Shown: in pieces, positions 48,438 to 59,566 of the stretch
How the letters are laid out: every line of letters starts with the position of its first letter
Numbering within the stretch: the first letter of the stretch is position 1
Source of the DNA: Verpa conica
Lineage: Eukaryota > Ascomycota > Pezizomycetes > Pezizales > Morchellaceae
Assembly (NCBI GenBank): GCA_033030425.1
Contig: JAUFSD010000014.1
Location: 1,364,001 to 1,428,000 of the forward strand
Reading direction: 5' to 3'
DNA length: 64,000 nucleotides
The notes under the pieces: model-generated
What the model was told of the DNA's origin: nothing
The model's input: only the letters and a program-made list of their open reading frames with translations
Databases searched by the model: none
Position numbers and translations under genes: made by a program

Positions 48438-50788
48438 CCGGTGGGTTACATACCGAAGAGTGAATACTACATATAACAGTCTTGTGCGGTTGATGGAGGA
48501 GAACCTCAGAAGTGGCGCGCGCATGGTAGGGATGAGAGGTTTGGATATAAGTCCGTGAGCATTGATCATGATAATGTTGGTTATGGGGGGGCGATGGTTA
48601 TTGATTTCCTGTATCAGGAATTTATATGCCCCTTGTTCAGATCTCACTAAGATCGGAAATCTAGCATTACTTTAAAAAGCAAATATAGCTATAGTGAACT
48701 ACATTGTTTTTTTGAGGTTAAAGTCCTGAAACGACGCATTCAAGACCCAGAGATTGTACCATTAAGATTTCAATTAATTGTTCTATTGTGGCTCTAACCT
48801 TATATGGAGATTGTCACGTATATAGTGTAGTATTTCAGCTTGCCATTCCGTATGGAATCCCCTAGATAGAATATCCCCCCGTTATAAAAATTAATTTACC
48901 ATCCTAGACTCATTTCTATCCCTTTATACTCCACACTAAACTTTCCAGACCCTTTGTCTGGTATAGCAAGCCGCGGCTGTAGCTTTAGTAGCGCTTAGTA
49001 TATGTGCAATGATAGGCAAAACAACATATGCCACGCGCTTCTAAGCTCACCCGGGCCAGGCATTCATTCAGCCCCTCAAATTCAAGTTGATATCGCTAGA
49101 GTAAGTCTTGTGTAAGAATGAGAGCTACCATATTGACTGTACATACGCGACAGCACGCTGACTCGGCGCAAATAACCGCCCCCAGTATTATCGCGCTAGT
49201 CAAGCTGCTTAACGCCATAATCTCTCCCTTTTGCTCTACTATAGTCAATCACTCCTATTTGTTCCCTCGGAGCCAGGCTATAAGCACTAGTAAATACTTA
49301 TACTCTGGTCCGTGGCGAATATACTGTATGCCCTTGAGAGGTTAGAAACGTTAGACAGTGGCGTACATGCGTCTTTTGAGACCTAGATAAACTCATGTCT
49401 CAGTACTCTTGCACCTGGTAAACTCAAGACACCAACAAGTCAGCGTACTTCCCGTTTCCCCTAGGCCTGTACGCATAATCCACGCCATCCCAATACATAC
49501 TTTCGCTGACGACTTTAGTCTACAGATATAGCGAAGACTTACCCTTCAATCATCTGATGAATTGTTCACCGGTGAAGCGCTGCAGAGTTCTTACACTATC
49601 GTCGTGCATATTTGCTTTTGGTGGGTCTTTGCGATATGGGGTTGCACAGAAGTAATACGTAATAGTAATCGAGTGACATATCATGACTTTGGTGTGACAA
49701 TAAAAAAAAGTGCACTTTACCCAGCTACCATTCCGGCCAAATAGGGATTAAATAATTTAGGGGGGGAAGTTCATGCAGAACTTCTTTCACCGATCCGGAC
49801 TCAATACTAGTTATAGGATTAACATGATTATTTGGCCCCCAAAACTGGGCAGGGGTTATCGAGATGGGATACCTCGATCTCCGTTTTCAAAAGACATACT
49901 TGTATACTAACTCAAGTGATTGTGCATAAACCGAGGTTCACATGGATTTCTAGTCTAGGTCTTTAACTCCGCTGTAAATGATTATTTCTTGGTATGTACG
50001 AAGGAGAACCGCGGTGTACTACGTATATATTTGCAACAGGCATAGTACTCGGGAAGAAGTTTGGAAACGCAATGGGATCCCTGCAGCGAATAGAAACTAT
50101 CCTTTTATTCTTCTAGCCAATGAGTCTGACTTGAAGGGTCTCCCTGACCCGAGTACGTGGAAATGCAGGTGAGTATTTTCACCAATAGACAGGTATATTT
50201 TACATAGAAAACCCTCCATATCCAATAAAAATTCCCTATCCGAGACTTACACCTTCGGGTACTTGGCTGCTGCGAGCGCGAATACTTAGGTAGAATTAAC
50301 AGCATCAAACGGGGTATTTATCCCATAACCCAGTCAAAGATGCCCCCCAAAGTGGCGGTGGCTCAACGTATAGTAACCACAAAATTTTAGCCCCCACGGA
50401 AAAGGGGCTTCACCGGATAAAAGCTCATCTGACCTTAATTTTTAGACTTCATTCTGTCTTTAACGATTCTTCAGTGTTAGAAAATCATAACTTTTTAAAC
50501 CTAGCTACATGTACCTATCTAGAGCTAAAGCGCTCTAGTGAAGCCTCCCCCATCAATTCAGGCACTGCTGTAGACATGATGATTCCCATACAAACTTCTA
50601 GCTCTCTAATACAAAATTACTTTCAACAAAAAAAACCATTTTCTAATATCAATTTAGTAGAGAATATATATACGCTGCAGAATAAATCTATTTACGAAAT
50701 AAGAAACCCAATAAACGAAGCTAATACATATGAAACCCAAAAAGAAACGACTCCCTAGGAAACATCACAGTAAGAAAGCTTTAATCTT

Positions 50789-52243
50789 CTACGCTGTCGC
50801 TTCCCAATCCAGCTTCCCCATCAGTAGATAGCTCTCCCAGCTCGTCCCTCTCTCCTCGAGATCTAAGATGCCGAGGTCATCATTGACAGACCTCCAACCG
50901 CTAAACAACTTCCTCCAGTAGCAAACCTCGCCTGCTGGGGCCAAGTACCAATCCCTAAACAGCTTCACAGTGTTGTTTGCAATTCTCTCCGCCTCGGAAG
51001 GATTATCCAGGTAGTGTTTAACCTTTTCCTCGAGATCGCTCCAATCTTCTTTAACCTCAACATAGTTCTGGTCGGGCCCTTCAGTGTGCATCATAAAGGA
51101 CTGGATCTGACGCCATTGGAGTTTCGGGCTGATGATTATGCTACGGCAATGCTGGAGGTAGCGGAGGCGACCGGAGTAAGTCACTCCCTACACATTATTC
51201 GCATGAGTATAAGTTAACAAAACTACCCCGCGCGAAAGGAGTAATTAATTCCAGTGCAGTACAAACCTCAGTATAGATCAAGAACTTGTAGCGACAAAAG
51301 TCTTCTATATGAAGCGCATTCGTCTTCCAGTCTAGTTCTGCAACATCGCTCCAGGGCTTCCCCTTCGCAACCTCCATCAACTTCCCTCTAAGTCCTTCGT
51401 TCCAATGAACTGTTCCCCTCCACACTGCTAGATCTTTTTTGTCGGCCCACGTCAAGGAGCTATCTATAATATCGAGTTTTTCTCGAGCTTCTTCGTAAGA
51501 GCCGATATGCGGCTCCGGCCATGACCAGTAGCTGTAGTCGGGCATGATCCAAGTATCTTGGACCTCGCCGGTGTTATCGCTGCGTGCGAGAGACCATGTG
51601 TTTGATGCCGGATGATCGTTCACAACGAACTGGAACTCGATATTGGGAATCTCCGAGATATTAGGGGCGGTAATGAGGGCGCGATTAATTTGGTGCAGTA
51701 TCGCGGATTGACGCTGGTAGAAAAAAAAAGAGCCTATGGTAAGTAAAATGTGTTAATAAGAGCTGGAACACTTGGAGAACTTACATGCCAAACATCGTCT
51801 CCTTTGGCCACAATGTATAATTTCCCGTTATAGATCCGTGCCCTGACGAATCCTGAGTCACCGTCTCGGAAGGGTGTCTCTCCAACGGGTCCGCGAGAAC
51901 ACGCAGTATCGATCTCTGTGAATAGTCCGGGAAACTTGACGTCGCATTCCTCATCGTTGAAGAATAGGTTCGTTCCATCTGTACTCGCATTGAAAGGCCG
52001 CATCGACGGCTTGACCCATCCTACCGGTTGCGCTGGCTCCTCGCCATAATCAATAACCTTTGCTGTCTCGGATATCGGTATGTAGGTCTGTATTTTCCTT
52101 GTTGAGAACTGTGATAGACTGAAAAGGCTCACGAGTAGGAGCGAGGCGACAAGAAAGTAAACCAGTCGTGGTGGCAGAGCTGTGAGCAACGGGAGATACA
52201 TTTCTGATAGCAAGGCAAGCCTAAGGGAAAGAAGCGAATGCAA
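50789..52243 (-). CDS. Glycosyltransferase family 90 (CAP10-like) type II membrane protein
   Basis: Predicted Golgi glycosyltransferase related to cryptococcal Cap10 and other GT90 enzymes, probably a xylosyl- or glucosyltransferase on glycans. Three minus-strand exons: 52243-51785, 51713-51267 and 51187-50789 (434 aa), GT-AG, all in phase 0. A single N-terminal helix (about residues 22-45, LPPRLVYFLVASLLLVSLF) after a short tail gives type II topology. The conserved GT90 core is present: WSWPEPHIGSYEE, then WADKKDLAVWRGTVHWN, then DFCRYKFLIYTEGVTYSGR across the exon 2/3 junction, then LQHCRSIIISPKLQW. A second ATG at 52201 would shorten the protein by 14 residues without touching the helix, so the exact start is open. 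The family is confident; donor and acceptor are unknown. Confidence 0.9.
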
Positions 52244-53149
52244 TTGCCCACCAGGACCTCCGCGGGTACAAATAGGTAAAAGGGTCTGACCAGAGCTAGA
52301 GCCTTCCTACGCGTGCGTTCGAGATTGGACATGTTTGAGAGTAATAAGAATAGATCTGCAGGGCGATGTATCGATAAGAGACTCTTGGAGGCTTAGTCAT
52401 TGGGATTCATAACATTTGAAGTGAATATCCTCACGTCCCTTTGGCCGGGCTTCTAGATGGTGCCTTGGACCTGAGATGCCCTCACTGGTGGAGTACCTCC
52501 TGTCGCGAGTATAATCCACGGCTTCTGCGAAACACCCGATCATATATATCAGTCTTGGCATGTTTTCTCCTCTACAGACAATCGTCATCATTCTAGGAAC
52601 AACACCATGATATATATCCAATCTGTGATACACTGCGTCGTAAGCGTCAAGGGTGCCGGGAATATCCGTCCGGCAGCCGGACCACAGGGGATAGCCAGGC
52701 ACGGAGTCTTAATTGCTGATCGGAAGCCCCGAGCGGAGGTCAGAATTGATTACGGGCTTCAGGGCCGAAGTGGTTGGACAGCTTTACACGTTGATCTCTG
52801 CAGTCCTGATCGCCAGTGGATGGCTCCGGTAATTTCGGCCAGAATATTAATATGCCTAATTCTCCTGGTCTAGGTTGCAATTTAAGCTTCCCCACAGTGT
52901 GAAAAAAAATCCTTTTTATCGGGTTTGTTTCATGCGGTTTCAGAGAATCCCTCCCACAATATAGAAACAACGACACACCAGAACTTCGTCTTAGAGTACT
53001 TCCCACAAAAGACACCTCTTTCAATTCAATAATATTTATAAACATAGACTTTCCAAACCCATCCTAAATACTTGAATAGACACGTGCTGCAGTCGTGACC
53101 AACATCAAGGAGAGAAGCAAATTTCTATGAAACCCACGAGAGAACACAT
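52244..53149. other. Spacer between the glycosyltransferase and AA9 genes
   Basis: Promoter region of the minus-strand glycosyltransferase and 3' flank of the minus-strand AA9 gene. The frames here are shadow-like and match nothing I know. Confidence 0.4.
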
Positions 53150-54295
53150 CTAACCGGTCCACTTTGCTGGGCCAGGAATAGTGTAGGTAGTGGCAGTGGA
53201 CGAATAGATATCGATAGTAACCCTATTGAAGGCTATCAGTAACTAAAAACTGGAATTTATAAGCCTAGCAGAAGGGTGTACTTACCCAGGGTCAGTGAGC
53301 TTATAAGCACCAGGGAAAGAGGTCAAATAAGAGCCGGACGGAACTCCAGTACCACTCCCGGTGACAGTGATCTGTGCACATTCAGGGTAGAACTGAGGGG
53401 TGTTTGCTTGATGAATAGCGAGAAGTTCGTGCTAAACCAACATTTTAGTAAACGGATTAAAGTAATAACTAATTGGATAAACGAACCCTAATCAAGTAGT
53501 TTCCGGGAGCCAAGTTGGCAGGAACCGTGGTTGTCCACTGCTTGTTGGTGAGGACTTGACCAAGACCCCACGAGCCAGAATTAACGGTGCCAGAGGAGAC
53601 CTATAAAGTTAAGTATTAATAATTACTTTAATGAGCTGTCAAAGTTCGCTTCAATTTTCTTACCGGCTTCGTCGATCTTGAACCAAACATTACCGCTACC
53701 ATCGGAATCCGCGAAACTGCTTCCAGAAACCTTTGCCATGTACTGTATGTGTAGGCGATATGATCAGCCACCCCGCTACCTAGCCATAAAAGTTAATCAC
53801 TTCATACTTACAACCATGACTGGGCCTTCAGCGTGGGTCCACTGAGCCCATTTAGCAACAACAGTGCCCCCAGCTAGAGATTAATACGTGTTAGCTTCTA
53901 ATATCCTACGAAAGAAGATGGAATAAACTCGTACCCGCAACAGTGGCGACTTGTGCAGCTGGACCAGTTCCCGGGTTATTGCCTGTAGAATATGATCAGC
54001 ACCATGAAACATCAGTCACCAGCACAAAATCCCGACGTACACTTGATATAGGCATCAGTAGGTGAGTATATAGGATCGTAAGAGCTATATTGCCTCTGGA
54101 TGCTTGATTGTCCGGTAGGGCTGTTGTATGGTGACCACCTATGGGAAGATCAGACTCTAAACTCTAGAAGAGAGATATGAGATATAGTTACCCATTGTAT
54201 GTGACACCGCCAATCACATATTCAGTGACACCGCCGTGAGCGATGGTCTGGCCGAGCAAAAGTGTAGAGATGGAAAGAAGAGTTGAGAACTTCAT
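53150..54295 (-). CDS. AA9 lytic polysaccharide monooxygenase, apparent frame break
   Basis: Secreted copper enzyme that oxidatively cleaves cellulose or related glucans. Eight minus-strand exons: 54295-54192, 54138-54041, 53982-53935, 53873-53812, 53742-53664, 53600-53487, 53431-53286 and 53222-53150. The signal peptide [19 protein letters not shown] ends before His20, the N-terminal copper ligand ([16 protein letters not shown]). The second copper His is in [11 protein letters not shown], and the axial Tyr is in [13 protein letters not shown], preceded by HELLAIHQ. There is no CBM1 domain. All junctions fit except exon 5/6. The consensus donor after IDEA leaves one base, but [11 protein letters not shown] needs phase 0, and the naive join runs into TAA after a few codons. 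Total length is 724 nt, one base over a multiple of three. Either a small indel inactivated the gene, or the assembly has an error here, or splicing is unusual. Confidence 0.85.
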
Positions 54296-54361
54296 GGTGA
54301 GTTCGGAAATATAGGAGTTGGTAACCTTCCAAGAAATAAATCCCAAGAGAAACACTCCCCC

Positions 54362-54370
54362 ATTTATATA
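54362..54370 (-). promoter_or_regulatory. TATA box of the AA9 gene
   Basis: TATATAAAT on the minus strand, about 67 nt upstream of the AA9 start codon. Good consensus and good spacing. Confidence 0.55.
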
Positions 54371-57300
54371 CACTAGTTCGTGGCAATACTCCCTAGCTGA
54401 TTTTCAGCCACCCTATTGGCTCATGACATTATCTAATATGAGAGGACCAAATTCAGGTTTGAGAAACTACAAATACCATGGGTCTTACGGCAAACAATGA
54501 AAACAAAAAAAGAATTTAGAGTTACGAGGTACGGAAGCAGACAAAATTGATCCGAGGGGTGCATGGTTTCCTGCACAAAGATCCTCAGCTGGGTACTATG
54601 GGTATTTGGATTTTACAGGGTTAGCTGTGTCTTTCCCCACAACCACACGCCAATCATTGTCTAGTTTGTTACAAATCTCCGATGTCAAGTAGTATAAGCA
54701 CTCGCTACACACACCTAGAATCCATGGCAAGATTCCCGCTTCCCCCGTGATATTCCCCCTCAGAAACTATAAAGACGTTTGAGACCCTAGGGAAATACCA
54801 CAGAGGGGTAGGAAACATGCCCTGTTAATCCGGGGAAGTGGCTGCTTGAGCCGAAGAATGGAAGAAAGTTATGAAGATTTTCTTGAAAAGATTGATTTGT
54901 GTCCTGAAAGAAAGATAGAAGTACGCAGCCTATAGTTATATATGTTTGAATGCTTCAACATGTGCTTGTATTATTTATTGACGATTATGAATCTTCAGAA
55001 GACTTTAGATTAGATTGCATCATAAATATGTAGCACAAAACTGCTGTAATTGTGGTTACAGTTTCTAAAATGAGAATGTAATGATCTCAACTTTACTCGG
55101 AGATTATTTGCTAGATGAGGCGACTTTCTAGTGCTATCACACAATACAGTGTATCGAGTGATGGGCCATGAATCTTGACGGGTCCTTTATGGCTTAATAT
55201 TAATATATTGTTATTTATAGGCCAGAATTCTTTTAGCGGATCTGTCACCATAATCCTGCTTATTAACTTGAAGTTGAATCTCAAATTATGAGCTCGAGAG
55301 TTTCTTACTTCACTAGATGTATCCAACCATATAATCAGTCCGGACCAACCAATCGAGAACGGAAAAGGGAGGGAATAGAAAAAACTATATCGTACATTAT
55401 AACCTTACGCTCAAGTATCTAGTAATCACTAATCCCCTAAACCCCAATAATAGTGAAATACAGACTCAGTAAACTACGAATATCTGCATAGACTCAATAT
55501 GCCGATTTAAAACGAAATCCAGTTCCGAAACTATTCTTTCCGCGTAGAGACAGAACCAGATACCTAGAATATTCTCGAGTATAGTGCAGCTATACATCTT
55601 GTGATATGGTAGGAATCCCACAGCCCTATAGCCAAATAACTTGGGTGGCCATCTTTTCGCTAAATCAAACCTCCATGACAAACACAGGGGATCTAGAGCC
55701 CAGCACCCTCGAGTAGTCCGGGATTAAACCTAAAATTATAAACTTCTAAATAGAATGACTGATCCAAACACTAGTGTTTGAGCATTTCTCTAAGTTTTTG
55801 TTTAGAGGTCCTGGTAGTTTACATACATGAATTGTCTTTAGTAGCAACCAACGAGCTTCATAAGGTATCAGCTATCTATTAATATTAAAAACCAGCCCAG
55901 CACTTTATATATGACGGATATACACAATATACACTACTCATCGTAATATTTATGTTTTCCTTACCCTCGAAAGCATAGCGTATGGGTGGTTCTAGATGTG
56001 AAAATTATGGCAGCTTAACCCCGCAAAGGAACCACTTAAATCCCAATCTCAAGATTATATTGTCTAAGACGCAATAGGTTTGCGGACCCGCATAGACAGG
56101 CCATTAAGGTAGTACGGGAACCGGCTATAATGGGAAATTTCCCTTTCTAGTATGTCTATCCGGGGGGTTATAGATCTATTGCCCTATGTAAAGTAACAAA
56201 AATAGTTGCTCGAGTACTGTAATAAGACAAGGTCGGGATCGAATTGTCTGTTTAGGAAGTGGTACTTTATATCCCTCCCCTTGTAGACCCCTCTACCATG
56301 ATATTAAACCTTATAATCCACTGTAATAAGTATATCCAGTCATCACATCTGTAAACTAACGAAGAGGTGATTTCCAGCACGAGCCTTCTAAATTCTTGGT
56401 AATGCTGTGGCTCCGCTAAGATAGATAGAATGCTTGTAATACAGAAGGAAAGCTTTTATAAGACCTTCTTACGCAAGCATGCATCCAAAAATTTCCTTAC
56501 AAAATACACGTCAGCTGTCTAAGCCTATATATGCAGAGATCTCCTAACCCTTCCATACTTCGATCCTACAATAGATCTAAACCCATGAATAGCAGTCTAA
56601 GTTGTGAAGTAATCGAGTACCTCTATGCCCCAAAAGAACAGAATAAACAAGTCCTCTTTATTTCCTTCTATATACGTAGTTTCATCTGTATTAGGGAAAA
56701 TCTAGAACGCTATCTTCAGTGTATCATCACTAAATATACTTCAAAGCACCTATACTATTAGCTTTAGCGAGTGATTTCTCATGATACATGCATGACGCAA
56801 GGGTACTATTGAAGTCGCCCAAAGGCCACCTAGAGGCACAATACACACCAAACACCCCTATATCACCTCTATAGCTCTTGAAGGCCAAGCCCAATATTCC
56901 CCAACAACACGAAGCGCGCCATACAGCCCACCGAGTGATAGTAAATGATTACATATCAACAAACCGAAAAGCTTCTCGGTAAAACCTGCCAATCCACCAA
57001 TCCCCAACCATTTCGTACAATATACATACCCTACTACGGGGGAATCCACTACTACCCCAATATGCAATATAGAAAACCCAAAGCACAAAAACAAGCCATA
57101 AACCCTACTCCACCACCAAACCACAAATGTTCCAAACAAGCCACACAGTCGCTCGTCTATCCTAGAGCCAAGACAGCAAATTGAGGGAGGGAAAAAAAAC
57201 CAAGTCAATCCATATGTTTTTTTTTCTAATCTAATTACCAAGTATTACTAAATCGTACCCGTGTCAGCTCGTATACAACACAGTCCCTGCAACGCTAGGC

Positions 57301-58421
57301 CCAACCTCACTTCGATGCCCAGCCCCCCCCCCACAACTATCCTGGTCTATTGAAATTAGTTTTATATACCCTCGATGACTATCTTCATTAAAAAAGGAAA
57401 TACCCCCATCCCTTCAGCAATTACCTATAGGATGGCCTGTATACTTAGAATCATCCATCCCCCCCAGCTGTAACTCCAAAATCACAGTATACATTATTAC
57501 AGTACTTACTCTACAAATATATTCGTTGAACCTCGGCCTATTTTCAAATGCTTACATACATGTACTCCTCCGTGTCATATGCACCCCTTAGTAAGTTAGT
57601 ACGTCAGCCCAATAAACGACGTCAGGGGCTATCCCACCCCCAACTTACGGAATGAAATTGTGGAATTGCATAACAAGGACTGGAATTCCCTGTAACAAGC
57701 GCTCTACACTGGGCCCATAACCCCTCAGGGTGGAGCGAGCGAGAGAGTATGAAGAGAGTTGGCCGACGTAATAAATACCCATCGATATTGTACGAGTAGA
57801 CCCTTCATACCCCCATATCCATGCCCATAGCTACTTACTCGATGAGGAATCTCAATTCCAAAGGAGATCATCACAAACACCCCGTATCAGTGCGGCCAAT
57901 GGTGTTGCAAACAAATCAAGCATGGTGAAACGCGTCTCTATTGTATATCTAAAACAAAAATAACCCATGAAAGATATTATTCAAGTGAGTGGAAAATGCC
58001 TCTATTTATGCAAACCACCTGTGTATAGTAGCGCATTGACATTCGTATTTTAGAAGTGGTAAAAAAGACCCAAAAAACCAGACCAGCACCATTAGGGCGA
58101 TGCAAAAATGACAGGAAAAAAAATACAATAATACAGATTTTGTCCTCAAACAAGATCCAAGAATATAGTAGGTAAGATATTACCGTAAGAAAGAAAGTCT
58201 ATAACTCGATTTGAATGAGGAAAAATAGAAGAGAAATAAATACTACAAATAGAGCACAACCTATAATATCCTATTCGGACAGTAGATACTTACAAGTTAG
58301 GTTATACACCAACACCATATCAAAAACCGCGCTCAAACTAACACCACCCAAGCACAACTGGATCATAAGACACTAAAAATTTAAGGTATAGTAAGGAAAT
58401 TGATCTATGACGGAAGCGCAT
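54371..58421. other. Gene-poor AT-rich spacer
   Basis: About 4 kb with no recognisable gene. A 127-codon minus-strand frame at 56858-57241 is rich in Trp, Gly and Leu, and reflects A/C-rich sequence on the plus strand. It shows no family motif, so I leave it out. C and A homopolymers are frequent at 57320-57480. Confidence 0.4.
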
Positions 58422-59566
58422 TTATGCGAGGGGAGCACGCTCGTGCTTCAAGGCTCTCCTGGTCTGCTTGTTCAGCTTGCAGTCATAAGCACCACCCCAT
58501 GGGCAAGTTGTAGTGCCAGCGTTGTAGTCGAAGCAGCTGATGATACCAGTGGTAGGGTTCTTGTACCAACACGGCGGGCAGTCTGAACCAACACAAGGGT
58601 AAGCGGTCTGACCACCCTTGTAGGCAGTGCCAGTGGTGCAGGCATTTGTATCATCTTCATCATCGGAAGTGGTAGAGTTGTAGGATTTGCCTAAAAAAAG
58701 AATGTTAGAATATGAAGATTAAAGGGCAAATAGTTATATAACATACCAACAAAGTCACTGCCGGTAACCATGATATCAAAGCAAGTAGAATAAGTGTTGG
58801 TCCACTCCTTGTTATAATCGGTCTCTGGGTTGAAATCGGCATCGTTTGACTCGAGACCCTGCTCCCAAGCCCAGACCCAGACCATGGAGTGCCTCCCGTT
58901 CTCAATGTTCTCGGGGAGAGTCAAGTCGAAGTAGTTGGCCTTCTCGTTCATGGTGTTGCCAGTGATAAGATTGACGGTATCGGCAGAGAAGTTGGCCTGC
59001 GCACCCGGGAACCAGTTTTCCTCGGTAAGTTGTGACTTGTGTGTGAGCTCAGTCTCCTTCTCACCAGCCCAGTAAATACGAATAAGACCAGGATCACGGT
59101 GGATTGGAGAGCCAATGTCCCAACGGCTGTGGCCATTGCCCCAGTAACGCATACGGATTTTCTGGCCGGGCACAGCGGTGGTCATCGGGACATTGTCAGG
59201 GTAAGTGGGGTTAGCCTGGAGAGGACGGCACGCAAGGCCCTCGGTGTTGGCCTCATTGTTCAAGTTCCAGACGTAGTATGTAGACTCAGTGATCCAATCG
59301 CCATCATTGATCTTGTTACGAGGGTGACCGACGCAAGTTGTGTCACTGTAGAGGAGCATGGCACGTCAGTAAGGCACTCATTCCTGGAAATGATGATAGA
59401 AGCAAGCAAGGGGATGTGGGGGGGGTACATACGGAGTAATGTTAGGGTCAGCCTTGGCCGCAGCGTAGTTTGTGACATTGGTTTCAACACAGTCGAGCCA
59501 TGAGTGAGCAGAGGCAGAGCCAGCCAAGAGGGCAGCGGCAAAGACAGAAGTGAACTGGAACTTCAT
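58422..59566 (-). CDS. Secreted N-terminal-histidine protein with LPMO-like architecture
   Basis: Three minus-strand exons: 59566-59433, 59345-58747 and 58690-58422 (333 aa), GT-AG and in phase. The signal peptide MKFQFTSVFAAALLAGSASA is followed directly by His21 (HSWLDCVETNVTNY), as in copper histidine-brace enzymes. Candidates for the second brace His lie in RYWGNGHSRWDIG (His117) and GSPIHRDPG (His127). A late strand, YSTCFDIMVTG (Cys233-Phe234), resembles the axial-aromatic strand of LPMOs. Other family-like elements are TTCVGHPRN near residue 50 and AVPGQKIRMRYW. After a Ser/Asp/Glu linker (residues 245-260) comes a C-terminal module of about 70 residues with seven Cys (YPCVGSDCPPCWYKN, then ISCFDYNAGTTTCPWGGAYDC). 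It is not AA9: there is no HGxV start and no QFYPxC. I do not recognise the exact family. Oxidative polysaccharide cleavage or copper handling is inference. Confidence 0.85.

Larger units (their letters stand above)
43687..50788. other. Second gene desert of about 7 kb
   Basis: The part to about 44160 is the 3' flank of the small Cys-rich gene and holds degenerate TAGAYGG repeats (43925-44008). Further along there are GCAG units (44391-44408), CTC/CAT-rich sequence (44830-44880), AAAAT units (48412-48437) and a GAGGCTGGTTA direct repeat near 48165. Frames around 46135-46660 on the minus strand and 50474-50758 on the plus strand look somewhat protein-like, but they lack recognisable motifs, so I do not call genes. 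Confidence 0.4.

Noticed and set aside
50474..50758. 94-codon plus-strand frame rich in Asn and Ile
   Set aside because: Protein-like in places but AT-driven, with no motif; could be a transposon relic but nothing identifies it.
56858..57241. 127-codon hydrophobic minus-strand frame
   Set aside because: Trp/Gly/Leu-rich translation of A/C-rich DNA without family motif, splice partner or promoter.
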